Shown here in pieces: positions 1 through 6,068 of a stretch of 6,068 nt of DNA (the first letter of the stretch is position 1; each line of letters begins with the position of its first letter). The position numbers and the translations under genes were made by a program. Source of the stretch: an uncultured Erysipelotrichales bacterium (GTDB lineage: Bacteria; Bacillota_I; Bacilli_A; Erysipelotrichales; Coprobacillaceae); assembly GCA_910586805.1 (NCBI GenBank), contig CAJUJC010000045.1, positions 1 through 6,068 of the forward strand. The letters run 5' to 3'. The notes beneath the pieces were generated by a model. It saw only the letters and a list, made by a program, of their open reading frames with translations, made no database searches and had not been told where the DNA came from.

Positions 1-669
1 AACTAAGGCTCCACCACTATTTCCAGGATTGATAGCCGCATCTGTCTGAATGACATTCATATCCCAATCTTCTTTTCCATCATTATTTAAATCTACTGAG
101 ATTGTACGTTTAGGTGCTGAAACAATACCTTGAGTTACAGTTCCTGCATATTCAATACCTAATGGGCTTCCAATAGCCATAACTGTTTCTCCTGAATCCA
201 ACAACTCTGAATCACCCAATGTAAAAGGTTGAACATCAAAATCAATAGTCATTTTTAAAACAGCAATGTCTCCATATTGATCACTTCCTACCAATTGCGC
301 TTTTACTGACTCACCGTTTGAAAAAATTACTTCAATAGATTGTGCATTATCAATAACATGATGATTTGTAATCACATAAGCAGTTTTACCCTCCAATTTA
401 TAAATAACTCCACTGCCACTACCAGCATATCTATTTTGTTGATAAACTGCGATTCCAACTGATTTTTCCTTAGCTTTTTCAATCACCTGAGTTAAATCAG
501 ATTTGATATCCATTTTCACTGTTTGAACTTGTGATGAAGACGAACCACTTATTACAGTTGGATTTTGATATAAAACTTTATACATCAAAAAAGCATTACA
601 TCCTAATGAAATCAATAATAAAAACACGATTCCAATCTTAAAAATTTTATTCTTTCTCGCTTTTGTCAT
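1..669 (-). CDS. htrA: HtrA/DegP-like membrane-anchored serine protease (3' part beyond window)
   Basis: This is a trypsin-fold (S1C) protease that degrades or refolds damaged exported proteins on the outer face of the membrane. The window encodes residues 1-223; the open frame runs off the left edge. A positively charged start (MTKARKNK) precedes one hydrophobic segment at about residues 9-30, read as an uncleaved N-in anchor, followed by a Ser-rich linker (about 41-46) and the protease domain. The catalytic triad is complete: His104 in TNHHVID, Asp134 in GDIAVLK and Ser218 in NPGNSGGAL. The PDZ domain expected downstream lies outside the window. The ATG at 669-667 is supported by AGAAGGA (678-684), eight bases upstream. 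Cys24 follows a hydrophobic stretch, but the lipobox is poor, so an anchor is preferred to a lipoprotein. The gene sits 88 bases after the patatin gene and has its own candidate promoter. Family assignment is very sure; which HtrA paralogue it is cannot be told. Confidence 0.95.
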   Translation of the reverse strand, partial: MTKARKNKIFKIGIVFLLLISLGCNAFLMYKVLYQNPTVISGSSSSQVQTVKMDIKSDLTQVIEKAKEKSVGIAVYQQNRYAGSGSGVIYKLEGKTAYVITNHHVIDNAQSIEVIFSNGESVKAQLVGSDQYGDIAVLKMTIDFDVQPFTLGDSELLDSGETVMAIGSPLGIEYAGTVTQGIVSAPKRTISVDLNNDGKEDWDMNVIQTDAAINPGNSGGALV

Positions 670-725
670 ATTTACCATCCTTCTTTCATTTTTATAGTTT
701 CATCATATACAATAATTAACAAAAC

Positions 726-754
726 ATTATTTTAAAAATATGTGAAAATATCAA
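726..754 (-). promoter_or_regulatory. Candidate sigma-A promoter for the HtrA-like gene
   Basis: On the minus strand a -35-like TTGATA (749-754) is followed by exactly 17 bases and a -10-like AATAAT (726-731). Each hexamer has one mismatch to consensus. Transcription would begin near 719, leaving a leader of about 50 bases before the ATG at 669. The -35 element begins just after the stop codon of the patatin gene (758-760). No CtsR-type direct repeat or other operator was recognised here. In a region this AT-rich, chance matches are common, so this is a moderate call. Confidence 0.45.
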
Positions 755-757
755 AAG

Positions 758-1603
758 TTATTGAACAAATAAATTTTTAATATCTTCAAGATGTTCTTTC
801 ACAAGATTATAACCATAATGATAAATAGCATCTATTTTTTTCAAATCTTTTTCAAAAGAATCAATTTGAATATTTTCATTAGGTCTTAAAATAAGTGCTT
901 TTCCTTGTTTTTCTAATTCTTCACAATAACGAACTGTTTGATTATAAAAATCATGTCTTTTCAGTAATGGTTCTACAAGCATTGGATATTTCTTTTTTAA
1001 AAATCGACTTGCAAAAACATTAGCTTTGGATAAAGTTTTACGATACGAAGATGGTCTTGTTAATATAATAAGCATTTTTTCATGTCCATCTTCCATTGCT
1101 TTTCTTACAGGTATAGGATCACAAATCCCTCCATCATAATATTCATTTCCATTCAATTTAATAACAGGAAACACAAATGGGATAGCACATGTTGCTTTTA
1201 ACATTGTACTTTGTCTATCTATTTCCTTTCCATCTAAATACTCACATTTTCCAGTATGAACATTTGTAACACCAACTTTGATCACTGTGGGATTATTTAA
1301 AAAAGTATCCCAATCAAATGGGTAAATATCACTAGGAATTGTCTCATAAGCATATTTTAATCCAAATAAACTTCTATCAGTAAAGAAGTTACGTATTCCA
1401 ACGTATTTTTTATCATATCTATGATTCATTAAAATATCATAATTCCTCTTTTTTTGTTGAGACACATAAGAAAAGCCATCAGTAATTCCAGCCGATACAC
1501 CTATAACATAAGGAAACATAATTCCTTCATCCAACAAAGCATCCATAATACCAGCTGAAAAGATAGGACGAAAAGTCCCACCTTCCAATATTAATGCAGG
1601 CAT
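758..1603 (-). CDS. Patatin-like phospholipase family protein (YjjU-like)
   Basis: A 281-residue predicted serine lipid hydrolase using a Ser-Asp dyad. The nucleophile elbow is GVSAG (residues 35-39, Ser37). The catalytic Asp is Asp157 in YYDGG, and the oxyanion-loop region is EGGTFRPIFSAG (about 7-18). The loop differs from the common GGGxRG pattern, with Thr10 and Pro13 in place of two glycines. The segment LTRPSSYRK (about 181-189) and the C-terminal stretch ending in DAIYHYGYNLVKEHL resemble the YjjU-type subfamily with a DUF6363-like tail; this is from memory of the family. There is no signal peptide or membrane segment, so it is probably cytosolic and may act at the inner membrane face. 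The ATG overlaps the stop codon of the M42 peptidase gene, implying coupled translation. The natural substrate is unknown; related proteins are annotated only as acyl hydrolases. Confidence 0.92.
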   Translation of the reverse strand: MPALILEGGTFRPIFSAGIMDALLDEGIMFPYVIGVSAGITDGFSYVSQQKKRNYDILMNHRYDKKYVGIRNFFTDRSLFGLKYAYETIPSDIYPFDWDTFLNNPTVIKVGVTNVHTGKCEYLDGKEIDRQSTMLKATCAIPFVFPVIKLNGNEYYDGGICDPIPVRKAMEDGHEKMLIILTRPSSYRKTLSKANVFASRFLKKKYPMLVEPLLKRHDFYNQTVRYCEELEKQGKALILRPNENIQIDSFEKDLKKIDAIYHYGYNLVKEHLEDIKNLFVQ

Positions 1604-2673
1604 TATTGTTTATCCTCTATAATAGAATCAAATACTGATTCATCTAATTCTTCTATAAAATGAGTGAGAACATCTACTGTTGCCTGATAATCATCCATAT
1701 GAATCATTGTACGATGAGAATGCATATAACGTGAAGGAATAGATAAAGTCATATTCACAACACCAGCATTGACTTTACTCAATTCTCCAGAATCTGTCCC
1801 ACCTGCTGATAACATATCTAATTGATATGGAATATGATATTTTTCACAAATACTTTCTATTGTTTTTAATAAGCCTGTATGTGCAATCACACTTCCATCC
1901 ATAACACTTAATGCAACACCAGTACCTAACTTGACATCACCTTTTTCACCAGGTAAATCTTGTGAAAATGTAACATCAATCGCAAGTGCAATATCAGGTT
2001 GAACCATTTGCCCTACTGTTTTTGCTCCACGTAACCCAACTTCTTCTTGCACAGTCCCTGCTCCATACAATGTTGGATAAATCTCTTTTCCTTTTAAATT
2101 TCTAAAGACATCAATAATAACACAAGCTCCAATTCTATCATCCCATGCTTTTGACATTAAACATTTTTGATTAGCCATCACTGTAAATTCAGATACAGGC
2201 GTAATTGGATCACCTTTTTTTATTCCTAACGCTAAAACATCTTCTTTATTTAATGCACCAATATCAATAAAAGAATCTTTTGGTTCAACAACCTTTTTTC
2301 TTTCTTCCAAAGACTTTCCATGAGGAGCCAAAGAACCAAAAACACCTTTAATTTCCTTTCCCTCACGTGTAGTAATCATCATTAATGATGAAGGTAGGTT
2401 TTGTCCCATCCAACCACCAACAGGTTGTACTTTTATAAATCCACCATCATCTATATCCTTTACAATAAATCCAATTTCATCAATGTGTCCAGTTAACAGA
2501 ACTTTCAATTGACCTGTTCCTTTTTTTACCCCAATCAAACTTCCTAAACGATCATATTGAACATCATCAACACAATCTTGAATATATGATTTCATTAATC
2601 TTGTTGCTTGTTTTTCAAATCCTGAGATACCATTCACAAGACTCATACTTTTTAACATTTCTAAATCAACCAT
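1603..2673 (-). CDS. M42-family metallo-aminopeptidase (glutamyl aminopeptidase/YsdC/FrvX-like)
   Basis: A 356-residue cytosolic di-metal aminopeptidase that trims N-terminal residues from peptides; characterised M42 members form tetrahedral dodecamers. All expected active-site positions are present: His63 and Asp65 in TGHIDEIGF, bridging Asp178 in KAWDDRIG, general base Glu210 and ligand Glu211 in QEEVGLRGA, Asp233 in AIDVT, and His318 in SRYMHSH. The stretch before Asp178 contains the inserted lid domain usual for M42. Length is normal for the family (about 340-370). The ATG at 2673-2671 is preceded by AGAGGT (2681-2686) at seven bases. It is the first gene of a two-gene unit with the patatin gene. 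Substrate preference (Glu/Asp, Leu or other) cannot be read from sequence, and family members are often misnamed cellulases or endoglucanases. Confidence 0.95.
   Translation of the reverse strand: MVDLEMLKSMSLVNGISGFEKQATRLMKSYIQDCVDDVQYDRLGSLIGVKKGTGQLKVLLTGHIDEIGFIVKDIDDGGFIKVQPVGGWMGQNLPSSLMMITTREGKEIKGVFGSLAPHGKSLEERKKVVEPKDSFIDIGALNKEDVLALGIKKGDPITPVSEFTVMANQKCLMSKAWDDRIGACVIIDVFRNLKGKEIYPTLYGAGTVQEEVGLRGAKTVGQMVQPDIALAIDVTFSQDLPGEKGDVKLGTGVALSVMDGSVIAHTGLLKTIESICEKYHIPYQLDMLSAGGTDSGELSKVNAGVVNMTLSIPSRYMHSHRTMIHMDDYQATVDVLTHFIEELDESVFDSIIEDKQ
1613..1618 (-). promoter_or_regulatory. Ribosome binding site of the patatin gene, inside the upstream gene
   Basis: The minus strand reads AGAGGA here, nine bases before the ATG at 1603-1601. 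It lies within the last codons of the M42 peptidase (...IEDKQ, stop). The stop and start share one base (TAATG), so ribosomes ending the peptidase can restart directly on the phospholipase. The site supports the annotated start. Confidence 0.75.
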
Positions 2674-2783
2674 TATATCTACCTCTTTTCCTCAAACATT
2701 ATATATCTAAATATAAATATATACAAATTATTTTAATTTTTTATGAACAAACACTCTTTAAAATTATACACTAAAAACATAAG

Positions 2784-2812
2784 ACTATACATTTTCTTCT
2801 CTATTCCATCAA
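2784..2812 (-). promoter_or_regulatory. Candidate promoter for the M42 peptidase-patatin operon
   Basis: On the minus strand a -35-like TTGATG (2807-2812), a 17-base spacer and a -10-like TATAGT (2784-2789) lie between the upstream terminator and the peptidase gene. Transcription would start near 2777, giving a leader of about 100 bases. A perfect TATAAT occurs 15 bases further on (2763-2768) but has no good -35 at 17 bases, so it is a weaker alternative. No riboswitch-like structure was recognised in the AT-rich leader. Confidence 0.4.
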
Positions 2813-2886
2813 TCCTTTCATCTTGATAAAAATTACTATTTATTGATTTTTCTAATTACATTATAAATGTTTTCATATATTTTACA

Positions 2887-2926
2887 CAAAAACAAAAGAA
2901 AAGATGCCAAAGCATCTTGATTCTTT
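2887..2926 (-). terminator. Rho-independent terminator of the surface-protein gene
   Basis: The minus strand carries AAGATGC-TTTG-GCATCTT, a perfect seven-base-pair stem with a four-base loop (2901-2918), followed by a T-rich run TTCTTTTGTTTTTG (2887-2900). The stem can extend by AAAGAA (2921-2926) pairing with TTCTTT of the T tract, with a two-base bulge. The core hairpin begins 25 bases after the surface-protein stop codon. The plus strand lacks a T tract after the hairpin, so termination looks one-directional. It separates the surface-protein transcript from the peptidase-patatin unit. Confidence 0.85.
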
Positions 2927-2943
2927 ATATTCATTTCTTCAAA

Positions 2944-5900
2944 TTACAACATCTCTTCTCTTTTCTTATTCAATACAACAATCATAATTCCTGCTATTGC
3001 TAATCCTCCAATAAACACATAAATCAGTATGTTACTGCTGTCTTCTGTTTTTGGTTTAGCAGTTGTTTGATTGTCTTTTTCTTCAGGTGCTATCACATCA
3101 ATTTTGATGGCTGGTATCTCTTCTTCTACCTTTTCTCCACATCTTTCACATATCTTTTCTCTTCGTCCCAATTCCTCTTTTGTGGCTTCTTTTGTGACTA
3201 CCCATTCTCCATATTTATGACCAGTTGCTTTTATCATGACTTCTTCCTTTGTTATTTCTTCTAGCCCTTTGTCATCTCTAAAGTATTTGTCACATTCTTT
3301 ACAATAAAAACTTTCTCTTTGTCCTTCTTCACTGCAGCTTGCTTCTTTTCTTTCTACTACTTCTAGTAGATGTCTAACTACAATTTCTCCTTCTACTGTT
3401 TCATAGTGCTCTTCATCTTTTGGTATGAATGTCCATGTGTATTTTGTTCCTTCTTTCACTTTTGTTTCTGGTTCATTCCATACAAACTTTCCTTCTACCT
3501 CTTTTCCTGCTGCATTCTCCATTATCCCAGTCAGTTCAATTTCTGACAATGTTATTTCACTATGTCGATACTGGATTTTTGGTTCTCCTTTTGGTTTACC
3601 TTTCACTATTCTATAGCGTCTTGAAGCATAGCAGTATGTCTTTGTATCTCTATTGTAGCCATTCACTACAAATGAATATACTCCCATTTCTTTGGGTGCT
3701 ATTGCTTTCAGTGCCTCTTTTGTCAATCCACTGTTTTCTGTTGTCAAATGTGTTCCATCAAACTTCGTTCCTTCTTCTACAGCATGGAAATGTGCTGTAA
3801 ATTTTGTGATTGTATAAACTGTATTTTTCCCTTTTGTATATAGGCTGGTAAGATCTTTTGAGGTTGGTATAATTCCTCCTCCTGTATATTCATACTCTCC
3901 TCTGTCTTCAAACGTTTCTAACGGACTGTCTTCTCCTTTAAGATACATATCTACTTCATTCATTCCTTCTTCATAGCATGTGACAAATAGTACAATTGTA
4001 TCCCCTGGTTTCCATTTTGTTCCTACTGTTGTAAAGCGATAGTTTGGATTCTTGATTTTCATCTCTACCCTGATGCTCTGTGGTTCTCCTTTTTCGTTGA
4101 GTGTTGGATGTAATGGCAACGATCCTGTCGTTACCTTGTTGCCACTTGCACTATCAATATAAGTATATTCTACATCTCCTGTATTTCCCATACCTGGATT
4201 AAGGATGATTCTTTCCTTGGAAGTATCTGCCTTATATGTACCATCACTTTGTCTAATTGTTGGATAGAATCCAAGAATATCACTGATGAGTGGTGCTTTT
4301 CCATTTTCCTTTAATGAATAGACAACATAGGGACGACCATCCTGCTGATTGTTAGCTGAACCATAGATAATATTCATTGGTCTAACTGTTACAGTCGTTG
4401 TGAAACTCATACTTTGACCATTATATGTTCCTGTCACTGAAATCTTGGCAGTTCCTACATTGATCCCTTTAACATGACCATGAGCATCTACAGTTGCAAT
4501 ATTTTCATTGTCTGATTTCCAGTTTTTGAGCTCAGTGACTTCGCCTGTTACTTTTATTTGGTCTGTATCCTTATACTCAACTTCTAAAGGTTCTATTCCT
4601 GTCCATTTAGCATAATATGTTTTTTCAGTTTCTACTTTATCTACTGGATCTCCTTTGAAATCCTTATCTTCATACCATCCCTCAAAAATACTTCCTTCTT
4701 TTATAGGAGATGTTAATCCATTTTCATCAAATTTTGTATCTTCTGAAAAAATAGCTCCATTTGCATAAAGACTATATTGAGAAGATGTTGGTGTTAATTT
4801 GCCTGCTGTCTTTTCAGGTAAATTTTGTGATATATACAACGTATTATTTTCTATACGTGTTTCTACAGTTCCTGTTTTATGTTTTGCATGAATATAAACA
4901 TTATGAATGAAAGGATTTACTTTATTCTCTGGTTTACATATTGTCATTTTACCATTTAAAGTGCCATCTAACTCAACATCAATAAAAACATCTGAAATAG
5001 ACGAATCTACTGATTGACTTGTTTTGCTATATTGTCCAAAAAGATAATAAAAACTTGAATGTGTGGAAGTTATTTTACTATCTTGAACTTTTATATTTTT
5101 CAAAATAGCACGATCTCCTAAATTTGCAACAAGAATCCCGCCATATGCATATACTGTCAAGTCACAATTTGATATAGTTATATTTTCTAACAAAGCATCA
5201 GAGCCAGTATGATTAGTAATAAATGACCCATACCATGTCACACCTTGACGTGAATATGAACAAGAATTAATCTCTACATTCCTGATTGTTCCTCCAGACA
5301 TTTCACCAACTAAAATTGCAGATGTCTTAGCTGCAGACATCAACCCTGTTACTTTGCAGTTCAATAATTTAATATTTTCAACTACAACATTTTTACTATA
5401 AAATTGTCCACACAGAACTCCTGAACCATCACCAGTTATGTCAAAATCCTCTAAAACCAAATCATAAATATGTGCATTACCATCAGGACCAGCAAACAAA
5501 CCATTATACCAATATCCAGCTGGTCTATTAATTTTCAAATTTTTAATTACATTTTTATTTCCATTAAAATCACCATGAAATTTTAATATAGTTCCATAAC
5601 CTGTCATTTTTTTAGTACCAATTGGTGCCCAGCCCCAACCATTATTATAAAAATCTCCATCTTTTTCAAAATCTTCATCTTTAAAGACAATATCATTTGC
5701 AAGTTTGAAATATCCTGTAATGATTGTCGCTCCATCTTTTGTATGTATGTGTGTACGTACCTTATCCAAATCTGATGTCGTTGAAATCATATGTGGCTGA
5801 TCCTTAGAACAGTCATCACATTCTTCCCATGAGTTATCATCACTCATAACCTTGCTAGCTATACTATCTTTATACATTGGACAATCTAATGAATGGACAT

Positions 5901-6030
5901 CACCTTTGCATTCTTCTAGTAACATACATTCTGACTTATCGTCCTGTGCAAAAACAGTATCTGTTTGTGTTGGTATAAGCCCTATAATTAAACTCACAAA
6001 CATCAAACATATACACAATCTTTTTTTCAT
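2944..6030 (-). CDS. Large multidomain secreted surface protein with beta-helix, Ig-like and C-terminal membrane anchor
   Basis: Numbering is from the ATG at 6030 (1,028 residues). A signal peptide (1-28, likely cleaved after VFA) leads to a short Cys cluster (C35, C41, C50, C71, C74). Residues about 82-400 look like a GLUG/pectate-lyase-type right-handed beta-helix, opened by the usual FKLANDI, WAPIG and FNGNKNVIKNLKI signatures. Next come a Listeria-Bacteroides (InlB-type) repeat (about 419-478, ending YYAKWTG), a Big_2 Ig-like domain (about 479-550), an unassigned region (about 551-717), a beta-rich region (about 718-809), a second Ig-like domain (about 810-886, with KFVWNEP and FIPKDEEHY), and a charged module with paired cysteines (about 887-974). 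It ends in a membrane helix (about 1001-1020) and a KKREE tail. KPKTED (992-997) stands where LPxTG would be. No catalytic residues were recognised; adhesion or glycan binding is inference only. It is transcribed alone and ends at a terminator. Confidence 0.93.
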   Translation of the reverse strand: MKKRLCICLMFVSLIIGLIPTQTDTVFAQDDKSECMLLEECKGDVHSLDCPMYKDSIASKVMSDDNSWEECDDCSKDQPHMISTTSDLDKVRTHIHTKDGATIITGYFKLANDIVFKDEDFEKDGDFYNNGWGWAPIGTKKMTGYGTILKFHGDFNGNKNVIKNLKINRPAGYWYNGLFAGPDGNAHIYDLVLEDFDITGDGSGVLCGQFYSKNVVVENIKLLNCKVTGLMSAAKTSAILVGEMSGGTIRNVEINSCSYSRQGVTWYGSFITNHTGSDALLENITISNCDLTVYAYGGILVANLGDRAILKNIKVQDSKITSTHSSFYYLFGQYSKTSQSVDSSISDVFIDVELDGTLNGKMTICKPENKVNPFIHNVYIHAKHKTGTVETRIENNTLYISQNLPEKTAGKLTPTSSQYSLYANGAIFSEDTKFDENGLTSPIKEGSIFEGWYEDKDFKGDPVDKVETEKTYYAKWTGIEPLEVEYKDTDQIKVTGEVTELKNWKSDNENIATVDAHGHVKGINVGTAKISVTGTYNGQSMSFTTTVTVRPMNIIYGSANNQQDGRPYVVYSLKENGKAPLISDILGFYPTIRQSDGTYKADTSKERIILNPGMGNTGDVEYTYIDSASGNKVTTGSLPLHPTLNEKGEPQSIRVEMKIKNPNYRFTTVGTKWKPGDTIVLFVTCYEEGMNEVDMYLKGEDSPLETFEDRGEYEYTGGGIIPTSKDLTSLYTKGKNTVYTITKFTAHFHAVEEGTKFDGTHLTTENSGLTKEALKAIAPKEMGVYSFVVNGYNRDTKTYCYASRRYRIVKGKPKGEPKIQYRHSEITLSEIELTGIMENAAGKEVEGKFVWNEPETKVKEGTKYTWTFIPKDEEHYETVEGEIVVRHLLEVVERKEASCSEEGQRESFYCKECDKYFRDDKGLEEITKEEVMIKATGHKYGEWVVTKEATKEELGRREKICERCGEKVEEEIPAIKIDVIAPEEKDNQTTAKPKTEDSSNILIYVFIGGLAIAGIMIVVLNKKREEML
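4891..5547 (-). repeat. Eight beta-helix rung repeats within the surface protein
   Basis: The protein encoded here shows eight copies of a short rung motif, hydrophobic-x-N/D-hydrophobic-x-hydrophobic: IKNLKI, IYDLVL, VENIKL, IRNVEI, LENITI, LKNIKV, ISDVFI and IHNVYI. They begin at about residues 162, 188, 217, 249, 281, 310, 345 and 375, so the period is 26-35 residues. This is the pattern of stacked coils in a right-handed parallel beta-helix. Rungs three to five end in Cys at the equivalent position. The repeat is at protein level; the DNA is not obviously repetitive. Confidence 0.75.
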
Positions 6031-6035
6031 GTTTT

Positions 6036-6044
6036 TCACCCTTT
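6036..6044 (-). promoter_or_regulatory. Ribosome binding site that decides the surface-protein start
   Basis: The minus strand reads AAAGGGTGA here, then AAAAC and the ATG at 6030-6028. The GGTGA part matches the anti-Shine-Dalgarno sequence at good distance from this ATG. An in-frame GTG at 6039-6037 would extend the protein by three residues, but it lies inside this site and has AAGAAAGG touching it with no spacer. The ATG is therefore preferred. Either start leaves the signal peptide intact. Confidence 0.7.
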
Positions 6045-6068
6045 CTTTATATTTTACACGTTTATTGT

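Noticed and set aside
598..600. Cys24 of the HtrA-like protein as a lipoprotein attachment residue
   Set aside because: The preceding residues are Ser-Leu-Gly, lacking the usual Leu at -3, and the hydrophobic stretch continues past the cysteine. A transmembrane anchor fits better and is usual for Gram-positive HtrA.
711..731. Inverted repeat AATAAT...ATTATT in the gap before the HtrA-like gene
   Set aside because: It is six A-T pairs with a nine-base loop, too weak for a terminator, and it overlaps the candidate -10. Chance is likely at this base composition.
2586..2774. Plus-strand open frame of 62 codons
   Set aside because: It lies antisense over the start of the M42 peptidase gene, has no ribosome binding site that I can see, and its product is a low-complexity hydrophobic string from AT-rich DNA.
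3067..3800. Three plus-strand open frames (3067-3264, 3425-3616, 3429-3800)
   Set aside because: All are antisense within the long surface-protein gene. The Phe/Leu/Ser-rich products reflect the pyrimidine-rich complement of Lys/Glu codons, and two of them overlap each other in different frames.
2944..6030. Apparent base-composition shift inside the surface-protein gene, the beta-helix half being more AT-rich than the C-terminal half
   Set aside because: A few 60-base lines counted by eye suggested roughly 29% versus 36% GC, but single lines vary from about 18% to 42% and the neighbouring genes span the same values. This is not enough to claim a mosaic origin.
6051..6056. TAAAAT on the minus strand as a -10 element for the surface-protein gene
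   Set aside because: It would give a leader of only about 15 bases, and any -35 element would fall at or beyond the window edge, so it cannot be judged.

Overview
The window looks like chromosomal DNA of a low-GC Gram-positive bacterium. It is AT-rich throughout, has strong purine-rich ribosome binding sites and a U-tailed hairpin terminator, and carries a large secreted protein with a Gram-positive C-terminal anchor. The modular make-up of that protein (GLUG/pectate-lyase-type beta-helix, Listeria-Bacteroides repeat, Big_2 domain, paired-Cys module, membrane tail) is typical of gut Firmicutes. Erysipelotrichia or Clostridia is my best guess from family knowledge; nothing here proves it.

All four genes lie on the minus strand, so transcription runs from high to low coordinates. 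(1) 6030-2944: a complete surface protein of about 1,028 residues, ending at a rho-independent terminator (2887-2926). (2) 2943-2674: a 270-base intergenic region holding that terminator and a candidate promoter for the next unit. (3) 2673-1603 and 1603-758: an M42-family metallo-aminopeptidase and a patatin-like phospholipase, overlapping by one base (TAATG) and so probably translationally coupled. (4) 757-670: a short gap with a candidate promoter but no convincing terminator. (5) 669-1: the first 223 codons of a membrane-anchored HtrA/DegP-type serine protease, cut by the window edge just after its catalytic serine.

The aminopeptidase and the phospholipase look like ordinary intracellular enzymes of peptide and lipid turnover, co-expressed from one transcript. 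HtrA would act outside the membrane on misfolded exported proteins. Its own promoter, with possible read-through from the upstream pair, is the likely arrangement. The surface protein is a separate transcription unit and is the accessory-looking part of the window.

I see no CRISPR array, tRNA, rRNA, insertion sequence or recognisable defence or biosynthetic system. The points most worth a second look are all in the surface protein: a degenerate sortase-like C-terminus, a ladder of cysteines at exact 32-residue spacing in the beta-helix, and an unassigned central region of about 165 residues.
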